From NCBI GenBank assembly GCA_947179485.1, contig OX359246.1, positions 1,736,001 to 1,800,000 on the forward strand: 64,000 nucleotides of DNA, in the 5' to 3' direction. The position numbers were made by a program, and so were the translations under genes. Positions 35,901-50,244 of the stretch are shown here, in pieces. This stretch comes from Allacma fusca (lineage: Eukaryota; Arthropoda; Collembola; Symphypleona; Sminthuridae). Numbering within the stretch: the stretch's first letter is position 1; the number at the start of each line of letters is the position of its first letter. The notes beneath the pieces were generated by a model that had not been told where the DNA came from, ran no database searches, and saw only the letters and a list, made by a program, of their open reading frames with translations.

Positions 35901-38900
35901 ATGTGTTTGGATTTCCGATCCGGAGCATTTTACGTGCCATGTGAAGAGGCCCCTGGACTTTGGGGCTGATTACTTTCTCCATACGATCTCTTCATCCAAT
36001 CTCACTCTTATAGAAGAAGCTTTCCAATTAGCTCCCCATGTCTTGATAAGGATAAGATCCTCCGTGACTCTTCCCAATTACTATTGGCTTAAGTGTGACT
36101 CCTGTCCCTGGGAGTTATTGCAGACTTTTATTACGGGACGAACCGTCCGATAAGACATACATAATTATGTGGAGAAATGAAGATGAACGTCCGATAAGAC
36201 ATACATAATTATGTGGAGAAATGAAGATGAACCTTTGGGATGAGATGTGTGACCAAGTGTTATGTAAGACGTCAAAAATAAAAATAATGACGAGACAATA
36301 ATAATTACAGGTCCGTGTTAATTTTGCGTTTGGATTCCAAGGGGTCCGCTATAACAATGTTGCTGCCCGAGATGCTTTTGTAAGGAGGGTTCACTGTAGG
36401 ATGAGACCATTAGTATATTAAAGGGCCAATTTCCAACTCCTTGGGTTCTATTTAATGTGGTTTGAGGAATTTGAAATTTGAGGAGAAAGTCCACGTCGGC
36501 ACAATCCCGTATCAAATGGACTGAATGAATGAATGAATGAATGAATGAATGAGCGAATGAATGAAGTCATAGGAATAGGAGCACTTAAACCCTTGTCTTG
36601 TCTTGAATACCAATACTTTCAAAGGAGACTCCTTCAAAAGGAGACAATAGGACAATCTTATGATTCACGCCAGCACTCCTATAAATGTTTCTGTCTCACA
36701 GCTTCTCTTGAGTCAGCTTTCAATATTTTTAACAACTGCTGGGAATGTAAGGAAAGTGTGGCTATAATGGTCTTCTGTTCCTGGGCTAAAATCAGGATAG
36801 ATTTTTAATGGCGCAGAGTATACTTCAGGGGTGAGAAAAATGTGTAGCAGAGTGCCCCAATTGATTCCCTGACAATTGTATTAATTTCTTTGGGATTTAA
36901 TAGAGATTAAAGGTTCGAATTGAGGGACTGTATTCTAAAACGAGAAACTTATGTATTTTTATGAAAAACATTTTGAATCCAAGCAAATTGCTGAGGAAAT
37001 TTTCTGGAATTTTTATTAAAATTTTGAATTATATAAAATGAGATTTTATGGAGCTCAAAAAGTGGATCTGTTCTTTGGCACGAGTTAAATTATGAAGGTG
37101 CTTTGTCTCATGATTTCCTATACTTTGTGAGGATTTGGAGGGAAGGGAAAGCCTTTGTGAATTTTTAACGAAGGATCTGCCCGTAAAAACTTTCCTCTCA
37201 AGTTTCATCTCTCCTCTATCTAAATCTTTGTAATTCCTTTTGTTTGAGAAGATGGAGGGAATTGTGAAGGTTTGTTGAAGGACAATTTGATGTTTCAAAT
37301 GAGGGTCATTTGATTCCCCTTAATTTCCCGTATATGGAATGGAACCATTAAAATTAATGATAAAAAGTGTAATAAGTCTCTTTGAAGCTTTAATGAGGAG
37401 GAATATTTTAAGTTTTGACTTAATTGAATTTTATATTTTCCAAGAGGCACATACATACATACATACATACATACATACATACATACATACATACATAGGG
37501 CTTTGAAATAAAAAATGAATTATTTACAGAGAGTGGGATACGAAGTATATTCTCCACCTATGAGGGACCTATTTTGGCAGACAGAGTTTGTTAATGAAAA
37601 ATTTAAGGAGCATTTCAATTTTCTGGGCTGTTCATATTTTTACATAAATTATGGCGTTAGTAAAAACTTGTGTTTGAATTTAAAATAAAACCCGAATAAA
37701 ATTAAGTAGAAATGATTCGTCATAATATAACATCAAATTTAATTTCGGGCTAAATTTTATCCGAACCATTTCATGAAAACGTGTGTAGCCCAAGAGGGAG
37801 GAGTACATCAAAATTTGCAGCGGGAAGTTTATAGTTAATCCATGGGTTTAAAAATGCTTTGATATAGAGTGTCGGAGGTTGAGCTCATTTTAAAATTCCA
37901 GTGAGGCTCAAGGCGGGTTCTTTGAAATTTGGAAGCTCTGCCTGAGCCCTGTTTGGGCAGACAATTGGGGGGTAATTGGATGATGAAAAATGCAAAACTT
38001 CTGTCCTCCCTTTGGTCCATAATTATTGTTGGATTTAACTTTGGGCTCAATCCTGTTCCTCTTAATTCAACCTGCCCTCAAGTCCTCTAATAATTGAATT
38101 CAAAAATGCATGAGAATTTCCTCGCTTCCTTTCATCCCACCCGCATTCCCCGCATCACCCGTGAAAATGTGGGCAAAAAGGCTTTCAGATATCATCTCCC
38201 GTCCACAGGGACTTTCAAACCGGCTCTTTTCTCCTTCCCAGCCCATACTTTCCCCCCATTAAAGAGAATTCAGCTCAGCTCACGGGGGTAGCACTTTAAA
38301 TGGATAGGATATTCATCCGGAACACATTTCTGTGAAAAAGTATCATTAGCCAGAGAACTTCCGTAAATTCAAAAATATTAGAAGGGGGGACCCCGTGCCA
38401 CTTTAAAATCCCCATGTTAAATCCCATAAGGATTTTCAATTTTTAAATTTCGAGGCGAAAATTTATGTTCGACGTTTAATTAATGTTAGGTCAAGTATAT
38501 CCATCACCTTTTTCAAGCGTTGAATTTTCTGCATGTTTTGCTAATTTTGCTGTATTTTAGCCAGCCCCGGGTAAATGGCTCTATTATATGTCTAATTGTA
38601 CTAATTTTGAAACCGAACCGTGCAATCCGCCTGAGGAGCTCTCCTTGTGAGAAGAAAGTCCGAGCAAAGTTTCCCTCTTACAGATCAATTTCCCAGTTAT
38701 TGTTCAAACACCCATATTTGTACAGAGCACTCTCGCTGTTATGGAGAGACAAACGCTCGGATAAAAAGGAATTGCAGAGCCACAGACCACTGTACTCACA
38801 GGGAGGGCCCAGTTCGGAACCCGAACTAACTTCTATGGGCTTTAACGAGCCGTGAAATCTCGGAATTGCTCATGAACTTTCTCTTCCCAGGAACTGAATC

Positions 38901-41900
38901 TCTTTGACTACTCTTGACTTGCAGCAGACACCGCGTGCATGTACAGATAAAATACATATGTGTTGATAGAGTTAAGATATTTAACCTTCCGCATGCTTTC
39001 CCCTCTCTCTCTCCCAAAATGACCGCTTTGTTTCCTCCATAGTTCGGATTTCCCTCACGTTCCCTCCCATTCACTCTTAATTATCCCAGTGGCGGTCCAG
39101 CCCAGGCTTAAACTCCCCCTTTAAACTTTCTCTCTCAATTCTCTTTTCCCCAATGATTAACTTTCTCTCAGACATTTCTCCCGGAATAAATCTCCCGGCT
39201 GGCAGTGTACCCTTCATATGCAAGCATCCCTCAGAATCCCCCTTCTCAGAGCCTCATTATGCCTTTGTTAAAATTTCTAATGAAATTTTGCTAAAATATT
39301 TTAAAAATTATACCTGGACTGTGTGGCGCGGATGCAACAGTGAAAACATTCCCTGTGAAAAGACTCCCTGGGAAAAAATGTTTTCTGCACATGAATAAAT
39401 TTCCAAAGAAAAATTTACTTTACCACAATGTTTCAATTTTTTTCCCAAAAACGATACAAAATTTTTTCCGCGTATAAATTTTTTGGGGGGTTTTAAGGGT
39501 TTGACCTATAAACAGATCCTCGTGTAAATTTTGTGTTACGTTATTGTTAGTGAATCTTTCATGTAATTTTTATTGTAAAATGGTGTTACGGATCCGAGTC
39601 TAGGGTTAAGTGCTTGGGGAGAGCGGACCCTAAAGGGCGATTCAAAGTGGAGGTAAAATACGTATATGAGATTCCTGGATTCAAATATCTACGTTGAGCC
39701 TCGAATGTTGAAATCAGGCTCAGTTCTGTCCTAATTTTTCCTCCGCTCCCGTGTTCTTTAAAATTTTTCCCCGATTGAAAATCATGCTGCAATCTGACGA
39801 TACAGTGCAATTTTACAAGGCAAGGTTAATTTTTTTAACCCCCTTGACCCTTAAAGGGCAGGGGTTTTAAAGTCAAGCAGTTTTAAAAATTTTGCTGGGC
39901 AGTTGTTGGAGAAAAATTTTTCTTGACAATTATTGTGACAAATTTTTTAAGGGGAAAATTATATTTTCTTCATGGGAAAGAAATAACGGAAATTTTTCAA
40001 TTTGTGTACTGTGAGAATTCCAGTTTTTAAAGAAAAGAAATTTTAAGGGTAATTTTGGGTTTTGAAAATTTCTAGGATTTGGTAACGTCGAATCCAAATG
40101 ATCGGAACTGGAAGGGAATTATCATCGCTGTGGTTGTTATAGCAACAGTTCTGGCATTGATTGTCACCTCGGTCGTGTTACTCACTCCACCGGATGAGGG
40201 GCCGCGTGTCAAAGGCAGACGTTTTCAGCTGGAAGATATCTTCAGTCCCAATTTCCAGCCTCTTAGCATGAACGGGTCTTGGGTGTCAGGTGAAAATTTC
40301 CAGTTCAAATTTTCTTACAATTTTCATATATACATTCTAGTTTTGGGATGATACATCTCGGAGTCAAAAACAAAAAATACATGTATTCAATCCTTAGAAA
40401 AAAATCCTTTTTTTCTCCCTGTCCGTTTTGTGGAAACAGCTGCTCCGAGAAAATTGAGAGTCAAAAGGTGACGTCAATGGATTTTTGAGAGAGGAGGGAA
40501 AAATCCGACCATTTCCCAGCAGACATTTTAACGACGAGCATTTTCTCATCTCTGGAAACTTGACACTTTTTTTTTATATTTTCCCATGCATTTTTGACGG
40601 GACACTCTCCCTTTCAGGATTTAATACAGTCCATCCCAAAAGTCATGTCTAGAGCCAAAAGAGTCAAAGGTGGTGTCAATTCATTCCAACTTGTTTATAT
40701 TTCCAGATAACGAATGGCTCTTCTGGGACACTTCAGGTGGCGTGTCTATCCTGACCATGGACAAGGACAGCACGTCATTGCGGTCATTTATTTCCAACTA
40801 CACTTTTGTAAGTTTATTTTTGGACCCTTAAAAAATCCCATTAGATTAGGAAGGAAAGGGAAGATTGAAATACTGAGAGATCTACAATAAGAGCTATGGA
40901 GATTTTAAAAATTTAAGGGAAAGTAATTCCAGGCGCAGATTTGAGGAAGGAATAAGAACTAGAAATGTCTATGGACTTTATTCACAGAAAGGAAACGTCT
41001 GAAAAAAAAGCAATTGAGAGAAAGGCCAAGTGAAATCGATCCCATCAGCTATTCCTGTAGAAAAACCCATTGTAATACAGACGCCTTTATTTTCTCATGC
41101 ATTGTTAATAATTATTACTTCCAAACAGGGTCCCTCAAAATTTTCACTTTCACTTATATTTCCCAAGTATAAAGTTCTGCTAACAAAATCCAGACTTTGC
41201 CCCCTTCGTATAAGAAGTTAACTCTCTTCAGAATATTTTTTGAAATTCCCGCCAAAATCTTTGCAAAATTTAAAGAGGTTCCAATTTGTATGAACACTTG
41301 TGTATGTATTATAGAGATAATTCATTTTCTAAATTTAAAAAACCCGCGTTTTGGGGAATGACCTTGACCTGCGGGTCAAAGGTCAGGTAATTTTAAAAAA
41401 CTTTGAATGATTCCCGGATTTATTGAAATTTTAGAGACAGTTTGACGCAAAATTATCCGGGATCTCCGCGGACTTACAGTATGCTCTTCTGGTCCACGAC
41501 GTCCAACCGGTAAGTGGCAAGGAGTAATTATTTGAAATTTCATTCCCGCCACAGGCTAATCCCATTAACTCAATGGCTCTCCATTACTCAATTATGCACC
41601 CATCAATCCACATTGTACTGGGCCAATACCTATAATTATTTAAGGGAATTGGAAATCAATGGCTGAAGCAATAAGGGGCATTCTAGTAGCTTGTGTAATT
41701 TTATATAAGAGCTGTATATATAAAAAACGTTTTCGTATAAATACACGCCTTTTTTATACAGGTTCATCGCCATTCCAGCACAGCCAAGTACACTCTGTAC
41801 CACACTGAGACCAGGTAGGTTTTTAGTCCCCTGTTCTTTCTTCCAATACTGAAGGCTTGAGGATGTAATTATCACGAGGGTCAACTATATTACAGGAGCT

Positions 41901-44900
41901 CTAAGAAATAATCTCGAAACTGTGACTCTGTCTCATTACCGGAAGTGACAGGGCTGAATGTATAGTAAGAGTGCCAGAGTGACAAAATAAGTGATGACTG
42001 ACAATGAGAGAGGGAAATTCAATTTATTCCCGACCTTCGTCCTTCCGTCCTCAAAATTCTATTTCCCGACGGAAATATCCCCTTCATTCCATAACCTCAC
42101 GGATTTTCTCTATTTCCCAATCCTTCCCATATCACTCTCGTGTCTCTCAAGATTTATGTAAAAGAATCCTAAAATCCAGTATCACCTGGCTCCAATGCTC
42201 ACTCCTAATTTCCCTAATGGAACATTTTTTCCAATAAATGGCTCTCTCTCTGTATGACGTCTCTAAAAAAATTAATTTGACATGCATTGTGATGAAATTG
42301 GGCAATTTTTTTGGAGGCCTGGAGCAGAAAGATTGACTTGTAATAAAATTTTGGAAAATTACAAAATTTTAGGGCAATTCAAGAATTATCGGTGGGAAAG
42401 AGGTTTTCGGGTTACTCTGACGTGGACCCTTTGAGACTTGAATTGGTTGAGTGGTCTCCGTCAGGATGTTCCCTAGTGTTTGTACACCAAGGTGACATTT
42501 ACTTCAAATCCGAGCCCACAAGTAATGTCACACATCGGCTCACCCGCTCTGCCATCCCCGGAGTTATCAGCAATGGAGTCCCGGATTGGTTGTACGAAGG
42601 TAGCAATTCTCTATAACAACTATACGCTGTAATTACTTTTTTTGTAAAAAAGTAAATTTTTGAATGCAAAGCATCAAAATCCTTCCAAACAAATACATAT
42701 AATCTTTCCCATTGAAATTTTATCCCGGAAAAATGTGTAATATAAGACAAACAAGTGCAAGGAGAAGGAGAATATTTAAGTCCCATGTAAATATGGTCTG
42801 TGCTGAAATGTCCCGCTTTTTTGTGTGCCGCACGTTAGTATGTGCGTTTTTCAAGGATTTCTAAAACCCGGAAGATTACTTCTCATCCCAGGGAAAGAAT
42901 GAGGGATTAGATGTTAGTTTGTAAAAAAGAGCTCTTTTGTGCGAGGAAATTTAATGGATGATGAGAAAATTGGAAAAGCACTTCTGACATGTTATTGTCA
43001 TGAGGCCTTTGTTATAGGAATTTTCTAACCCCATGTGAATTTTTTAGCAAGTTTTTCCTATGTGCATGGGAAAGGATCCCGAATTTGATATTTTACACTC
43101 TGGCCACGTTATAACAGCACTGGTTTGTCTCCCAAAATGTCCCTTTGGTTTCCTCTGATTTTCTATTAATTGCCAGTGGGAAAATTGTATAGTGGCCCTG
43201 TAAGTGTGCGAAATTGTTTTGATACAATAGCATTTTTGGGAGGATGTTATATGAAAGGATTCTTCATGGAAAAATCCTCCTATTACGGCTTCCGTTTGTT
43301 GACGGACAATGGCTCTACTTTTCAAAGTTTCTAGGGAACTACTGTATTATTTGAAAATTCTGGAATCCATGGAGGTTTTTTTAACAAAATGTTTCCTCCC
43401 TCAAAATTCCTTCCTTTAGCTCATAGTGACACAGTTTGACAGGACTGCTGTCCTAGAAGCATTATCAAGGATGACAGTATCGCTTATTGCTGGAAGAGAC
43501 GCTTTTTTTTATAAGATCGGTTTTTTGTAATGCCAATCAGGTCAGGCTGTATCGTCTCTGAAAGCCCAATACATCTAGATTGTAGATGATTCATTCTAGA
43601 TGTCTCCTCAAGGACGATATATGGTGTGAAATACGACTGCTTTCAAAGAGTGTCTCAATATCTATAGTACACTGTAAGCGTAAACTTTTGGGCCCCACTA
43701 CAAGTGGGGTGGAGAGTGTGAGGACAATTTTGTAAATCTGAGTCTGTTTGAACCCACATTACTATTCCTCTCCTGAAAGAAATCAAAATTGGAGATGTTA
43801 TAGTTTCTCTGAACTTTGTGTATACGTTCGGAAGTCATATCTTTAGAATCAAATAGCAGTTCATACTGCATGGGTTATACTGTGAGCTTAGAAGTATTCT
43901 AGTCCTTGTGAAAACCCCCAAGCCCAGGCGTAATTAAAGCAGAGAAAAATGTATAACAAGCGTTGTTCATTTGTAGCCTCAGCACTCATTTCCAATGGTA
44001 TGTATATAATGGAGATGGGAAGAGAAATTCTGACGAAGCACTTAGATTAATAAGACATGATAGAGCAGCACTAATTAGGAAAAATGTCAAGAGACATAAG
44101 CGGTGCATTTTATAAACAAACATTTTGGACTGAGGACAAGTTAGGAATTGTTTGTGCAAACGATGGGATTGTAACATTCACAATAAAAAAAGTGATTGTG
44201 TAAATTTTTATTAGTAATTATATGCAAATCAATGAATGAAACTTGGTTAATTTTAAGAAACCCGAAATTCAATGACGCATTAGTTAGGCGTTTATGTCCT
44301 GAAAGTGATGATCTATAGAAATCCTACGAAACCAGTCCTAATTTCTCAGATTTATTACCAATTCTAACATTAAAATTTGGAGGTCGTAAAAAATTTTGCG
44401 GGACGCCTGCTTTAGAAGCACAATTTGGAAAAAAAATTAATATTGCGTGGACATGTTGATTGCTAATGTCTTCGAGTGTTATATGACATCGCAGAACACG
44501 CAACAATACTGTAAAACACAGCATTGGGTCATTCCAGAAATATTCCAAATCTTCAAATGACAAAAGTTTTGATAGACACTATTTACACCATAGATGACCC
44601 TAAAAAGAAAACTATAGCTCTATTTTGAGATTATTATTTGAATCCGTGCACTTTAGAAGAAGTGAATTGAAACTAGCTCGGATTAGAGGTTCAATGTATG
44701 TATGCATTTTCCATCCAATGAATTTTTCAGGGTACTTGTTTCAAGTGGGGTGAAAAAAAAACAGTTTTTGCTTTTTAAACATTGACTTTGGGAATTGAAA
44801 GGAGTTGTTCCTGCACTTGACTTAGCCTTAATAATGATGGATGGATATTTTGAGCAGTTTCTATGGGACTCCAGCTTTCTAATGAATTATTCCAACGGAA

Positions 44901-47900
44901 TCGATAATCCCTTGGTGGAATACAGTGCGGACCATTTATAACGGGCTCCATAGTGAGAAGTGAGACAGCTGCTGTTTACTACAATGGAAAAAACTTACCA
45001 CGAAGACTTCCTCACTTTAGTTGTCCGCTGGGAATAAAAACGACAGTGAAACCTATAGTGACCTAACCGTCGCTGGAGAATGTTTTGTTGTTCCACTGAT
45101 TTTTTGAGAGGTGATTGTATCATTCAAATGATGTTATTAGGGGGCCCTTTACAAGGGGGTCTTACTGCATTGTAAAATAATAGCAAAGTCAAAAAAACTT
45201 AATCCAGCACTTTATCAACTTTGTGTATATGCGTCTTCCTTGGAAATGCAAACAATTGTATGGATGAAATTGAGAAGAAATTGAGGGCTGGTTGTTGTGT
45301 TTTGGAAGAAAAAATATTTTCCTCTCGCTTTCCCACACTTTCCAACAACCTGGAAGTAATCCTGTTTTTTCCGCTCGAGATTTTTCAAAGAATGGGGAAA
45401 GCTCTGAATTCCGAAATTGTCAATCCTGTTCGCAAGTGCTAAAATACCAGGGGTTTAAAACATTCCAGCAAAATCTGTTTACAAGATTTTAAAAATATTG
45501 ACAAATTGTTCATTTACTTTCAAATTTTTTTAAATATTTTGGAAAACACTTTTTGCAAGATTGAAAAAAATAATTTTTACAGAAAATTTTGACAAAGTTA
45601 TAAAATTTTTGTTAAAAATTGTGAAACATTTCGTAAAATTGTGTAAATTTCTAAGGAAATTTCTTCTTCATTTGTGTAAAACAAGGTTTTGCGTAACTTT
45701 AGAAAAATTTTGTGTTTCATTTTATAAATATTCCTGATGTTTGCCCAACCCCGATTTTGGCAAAAAGGATCGTGGGAATTCCAGCCCATAAATTGCACAG
45801 GATATAAACCTCCATTTGTGAACCATTTTATCAATTGTATCACGTACGATCCAGCTATTTAATAACTTATGGGGAATCCGTCCATTGCCATATGTGCACA
45901 CACATTCAGCAGTACAGCTTCGCTAGTAAGAACCCCTTTCCAGGAGAAAAATTCTCTTGAAAAGAAAAATATGAAACTTCTTTTTATATTTGTTGGTCAT
46001 TTCCTCAATCTTATTCCTTATTCAATGTAAATAATGGGAAATATTTTTACATCAAGATGCAATTAACGGAGTTAAATTATGTTGCAGGACATTTTACCTA
46101 TTTACTAAAATCTCACTATAAATGTCACCTACTGTTACTTATACGCCAACCATGCAATTACTCATTAGTAAAGAAATATTTAAGGGCTAGTTGTAATAAG
46201 GATAAAAAATCATGGGATCTCCATGATAGTCCCTTCTAAAAATAATTTGTCATTGACACCCGAATTTTTTTCCCAGAGGAAATTTTAGAGAGCAACTCCG
46301 CCCTTTGGTTTTCCAAGGATGGGGATCAACTCCTGTATTTGATGTTCAACGACTCGCTTGTGGGTCAGCAGACCATGCTTCATTATGGGAGTGTGGAGGA
46401 GCCATTTATTTACCCACAAATTAAGCAACTTCGTTATCCCAAGGTACGTTATTTATACAGAATTTCCAAGACGCCCTGAAACTTTATGTCCAAAGGGTAA
46501 CATTTTACTTTTTGCCATCAAATTTCAGTATTTTCAGTAAATTGCTAATACTTTTTCAGCCCGGAACGACGAATCCAACGGTGACAGCTAGAGTGGTGGA
46601 GCTGAGCCAATCACGTGCTTTCAGGACCCAAGATCTACGTCCTCCCGAAGGCATTCTTAACATGTGATTACATTTTGTACATTGTAACCCACAGTTGTGG
46701 TTTTTTTGCAAGAATGGTTCTACTAACACATATAACACATACCAACATTTAACGCAATTCGATAAGCACTGAAATGAATGTCTTGTTTAGGAGGAAATTT
46801 CCGTAGGTCTCGGTTGTCAGAGGAGGAAATTAATAAATTGAGGCTAGCAATATATTTTCTAATAATGGGGCAATAAATTTTCTGCTCCTTAAAAATTTAA
46901 CCTGCAATTTCTTGATTGGGAACAAATTTCTTGCCAGGGTTTTGGAACTCAGAATATCTATAGCTTCGTTTGTCTATAGTTTTAAAAATCCTGGGATAAT
47001 TATTCTAAATCATTGGTTCTATTACTCATTGCAAATTGAATTAGAACAAAAATTTATTTCAATTAGAATGACGCTAATGGTTACATTAAGCGCTGGATAT
47101 AGGAGCATCGCTGTAGTTGTCAGAGTATTCAAATGGACAGTAACTTTTTAAAAGAGAAAATCCGTTGTAAAGAGAGAGTTTGCTAAAAACTAGAGAAGGC
47201 TCTATTTTGAAATATTTTTTTTTTGCAGGGACTATTACATTACCGCTGGTGGCTGGGTAAGGAAGAATGAAGTAGGGATAATTTGGACTTCCCGCTCCTA
47301 CGACCTCTCCATTATCACAGTCTGCTCCACACGTAACGGTTCCTGTGAAGAGGTAATTTTTTTATACTAATATAAATAAAATATAATAAATATATAAAAT
47401 ACAGAGATGGTTTTAAAGAGACGAAACATTGTACCCTTAATTTTCAGATGTACCGAATAACAATGGAGGACAAAAGGGGCTGGGTGGACCGAATTCCATT
47501 CCCAGTCTTCACGTCAAATTCAACGTCCTGGAATTTCATCACGATTGCACCGATTCGGGATGGGGAGAACGGATACTTTGATCACCTGGTTTTTGTGGAT
47601 ACTGTCAACAAACGGAGTCATCCTGTCACCCATGGGAAAATTGATGTCCTCATGATCAACGCTTGGGATGAGGAGAGGAAGTTAATGTGAGATATTTTCC
47701 TTTAACCGGTCGCTGTAAAAAATTTGATTGGCCTGTAAATGTTTGATTTGATGGAAAGGACTTTTGACGTATGGTAGATATTTTCTGGCCATTCCCGCAA
47801 CGGCTCCAACAGAGCGCCGATTTTACCGACTACGTGTCGAGCAACCCTTCACAGACCACATTCCTGAGTGCTTATCTTGCCCAACGGTTCCCAGAAATGA

Positions 47901-50244
47901 TACACTTCCGGAAACCAGGGTTGCGCAGACAAATTTTACTGTGGCGCCCACAACGGCCCCCATGCTCAATAAGCAAGGCTCTGGGAAGAAGACTCAAAAG
48001 GGCGGGAAAACTATTGGGGGGACCAAGCATTTTGCACCGGAACCTGGCTCAGTCATTCCGGAAGGGAACGCTTATTTGGATCTTATTGACCCATTACGGT
48101 CAACGGACAATGTGTCGAAACCCACGGTTTTGGAAGACCCAGTTGGGAATCTGCTCTTTGGGGTTAATCAATCCTGCTCTTTTGTGACCAGGGTAAAATT
48201 CAACGCCAACAAATCCTTTGCTACCATTGAGTGTGGCGGACCTAGTGTTCCCTTTGTTACTCTGGCGTCTGTCACACAGTCAAATATGCGCCTTATACAG
48301 GTATGAATGTTTTAGAATCGTGGTAAATGTTCCTATAGTTGAGGGAACTCAACTGTTTTATTGTCACACCGATGCGTTTGGAATAGCAAATGTTCTCATA
48401 ATGCCCCATTTGCGCAAAACACCTTGATCATGTGGTAATGGAATGTTCCCTGAAAATTGGTTTTCAGACAATTCAGAGCAATGACGCTCTGAGAAACTTA
48501 TCAGGCGGAATGGCCTTTCCAAGAGTGAAAACTTTTGATGTGCAACTAAATGCGGGTCACACCGTTCAAGTCCGGTTGCTTCTTCCGCCAGGACTCCGGG
48601 AAGATGAGATCACTCGATATCCACTTGTGCTTAACGTGTAAAGCCTCTTTTTTATTGCCTTTTAATGTTGAAAAAATTCTGTTGAAGAATTTTTCAAGTT
48701 ATTGAAGAAGGGAATTAAGGTACGAAAATATTTTAAAGGTATGGGGGACCAGGAACCCAATTGGTCCTGGACCGATGGAACGTGGACTTCGCCACGTATT
48801 TGGCGAGCAGGAAGGATTTCATCGTTGCACAAGTTGACAGCCGCGGGAGTGGAGGGCGAGGGTGGGATTTCCAACACAAGGTGTATTACAAAGTAGGGCT
48901 GTTCGAGGCTGAGGACCAAATTCAAGTTGTGAGGTATTTAGAAACACATTCTTTCATTTTTTTTACAGTACCAAAGAAAATACAATTTACTAGGTCGAAC
49001 CTTTCTTAGGTTTCTGATGGTGGTTTAATGTAACCTTTTTTGTTCTTAATTTACCATCACTTGACCTACACTTGACCTTCACTTGACCTTCGCTTGACCT
49101 TTCTGCGTACTTTTATGGTTTGACCTATTTTGACAAAAACCTACAGGTTACAGCCTGTTTGAGATTCGTGTAATATTTAAGGTACCTGAGGGATTCTCTT
49201 CATTTTGTGGACGAGAAGAAGATTGGGGTTTGGGGCTGGAGTTATGGGGGATATTTGACCGCCATGATTATGGGGAACAAGGATTCTTCGAATCTCTTCC
49301 AATGCGGAGCTAGTGTCGCACCTGTAACCAATTGGAAGCTTTATGGTACGTAAAGTACAACGTTACTATAATCACTCTTCAAACATCAAATTAAGATTTA
49401 TTTCTCTTAGTGTAGATGTCATTTAATGTTCACATAATTTAAAATAAAATAGTAGCCTTTGCCTTAATCTAAAATAAACTTGATTTTAGTTGGGAAGAGT
49501 CAAACATTATTTATAAATTTTCAGACTCAGCTTACACGGAGCGTTACATGGGTGGGCCAAACGTGACTCAAAATTATAGAGGCTACACAGAAAGTGATAT
49601 CACGCAAAGTGTGGAAAATTTTGACAAGAAAATGTTCTTTCTGCTCCATGGAACTGCTGATGATAACGTCCACGTTCAGCATAGCATGATGCTTTCCAAG
49701 GCCCTTATTGCGAAGAAGATCCTATTCCGACAACAAGTACATACATATGTATTCTTTTCTAATTTTTCCTCCTTGTATTGCTCGCAAATACGATTTTCTG
49801 GGGTAATTTACGAAAACGACGGGGAAATTTTGATATATTTTGAATACAAATCAAACTATGTCGATTTTCTGTACAACTCTTCGAATTTGAAAAACCAGCA
49901 CGAAACGATTCTGATAAAGACTGCTGTCTATGGTCATTTTGGAGCAATGAGGTGTTAATGGAATTTGTGCTCACACAGTAGTGCCCTGAAGAAATTAAAA
50001 CAAACTTTTTTTCAACTTTCGGACTTTAGTTAAAAATGCATTTCAAGAATATTTCATTGTAATGTAAAAAATGTGTCCTTTTAAATAGATTTATCCTGAC
50101 GAAGCACACAGCTTAAAAGGGGTCCAACTCCACGTTCACAAATCCTTGGAGGAGTTCTTCGAAGACTGCTTCCGCAAACAAAGAGACCCTGGTCTCATCA
50201 CGGGCCTCAACCAAGGCGGCCAATTGAAGGAATTTGAAGACTAG
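32905..50244 (+). CDS. dipeptidyl peptidase, S9B family (DPP4/6/10-like)
   Basis: Sixteen exons join with correct phases into 916 residues: 32905-32931, 40076-40289, 40707-40807, 41435-41509, 41762-41814, 42373-42599, 46277-46443, 46560-46663, 47229-47352, 47448-47686, 47778-48300, 48468-48637, 48739-48933, 49182-49345, 49525-49736, 50089-50244. It is a type II membrane protein: short cytosolic tail, RNWKG, a transmembrane helix at about 24-46, a beta-propeller, then an alpha/beta hydrolase. The Glu pair of DPP4 is present (DWLYEEEIL, 233-234), as are the oxyanion Tyr (YGGP, 676) and the triad Ser760 (GWSYGGY), Asp840 (HGTADDNVH) and His872 (DEAHS). It should remove N-terminal dipeptides after Pro or Ala at the cell surface. 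The N-terminus resembles DPP6/DPP10, which lack the catalytic Ser, so it may be a catalytic member near the base of that branch. A Lys/Gly/Thr-rich insertion at about 484-555 is unusual. Confidence 0.92.
33688..33708. repeat. (TG)n microsatellite
   Basis: About ten TG units in DPP intron 1. Confidence 0.9.
36144..36231. repeat. 44-bp perfect tandem duplication
   Basis: Two identical 44-bp units (36144-36187 and 36188-36231) starting CGTCCGATAAGACATAC. Being identical, the duplication is recent or under constraint. Confidence 0.9.
36523..36565. repeat. (GAAT)n microsatellite
   Basis: About ten GAAT units with one interruption (GAGCGAAT). Confidence 0.9.
37449..37497. repeat. (ACAT)n microsatellite
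   Basis: About twelve ACAT units. The Met/Tyr/Val/Cys-rich reading frame on the minus strand here is a by-product of the repeat. Confidence 0.95.
42600..46276 (+). other. intron 6 of the DPP gene, 3.7 kb
   Basis: Lies between the two exons that together form DWLYEEE. No coding feature recognised. A small inverted repeat ACATCTAGA...TCTAGATGT lies at about 43570-43600. Confidence 0.6.

Larger units (their letters stand above)
32932..40075 (+). other. intron 1 of the DPP gene, 7.1 kb
   Basis: No exon-like or domain-bearing frame was recognised. It holds microsatellites and a 44-bp tandem duplication, listed separately. Large first introns often carry enhancers, but none can be pointed to. Confidence 0.6.

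Noticed and set aside
37295-37492. MYVC-repeat protein frame
   Set aside because: It is the translation of the (ACAT)n microsatellite.
36523-37497. short repeats resembling a CRISPR-like array
   Set aside because: They are plain microsatellites with no spacers, in a eukaryotic intron.
43560-43610. inverted repeat ACATCTAGA...TCTAGATGT
   Set aside because: Nine-bp arms in AT-rich intron are expected by chance at this scale.
32905-50244. naming the peptidase DPP6 or DPP10
   Set aside because: Those members lack the catalytic Ser, which is present here; only the family can be stated.
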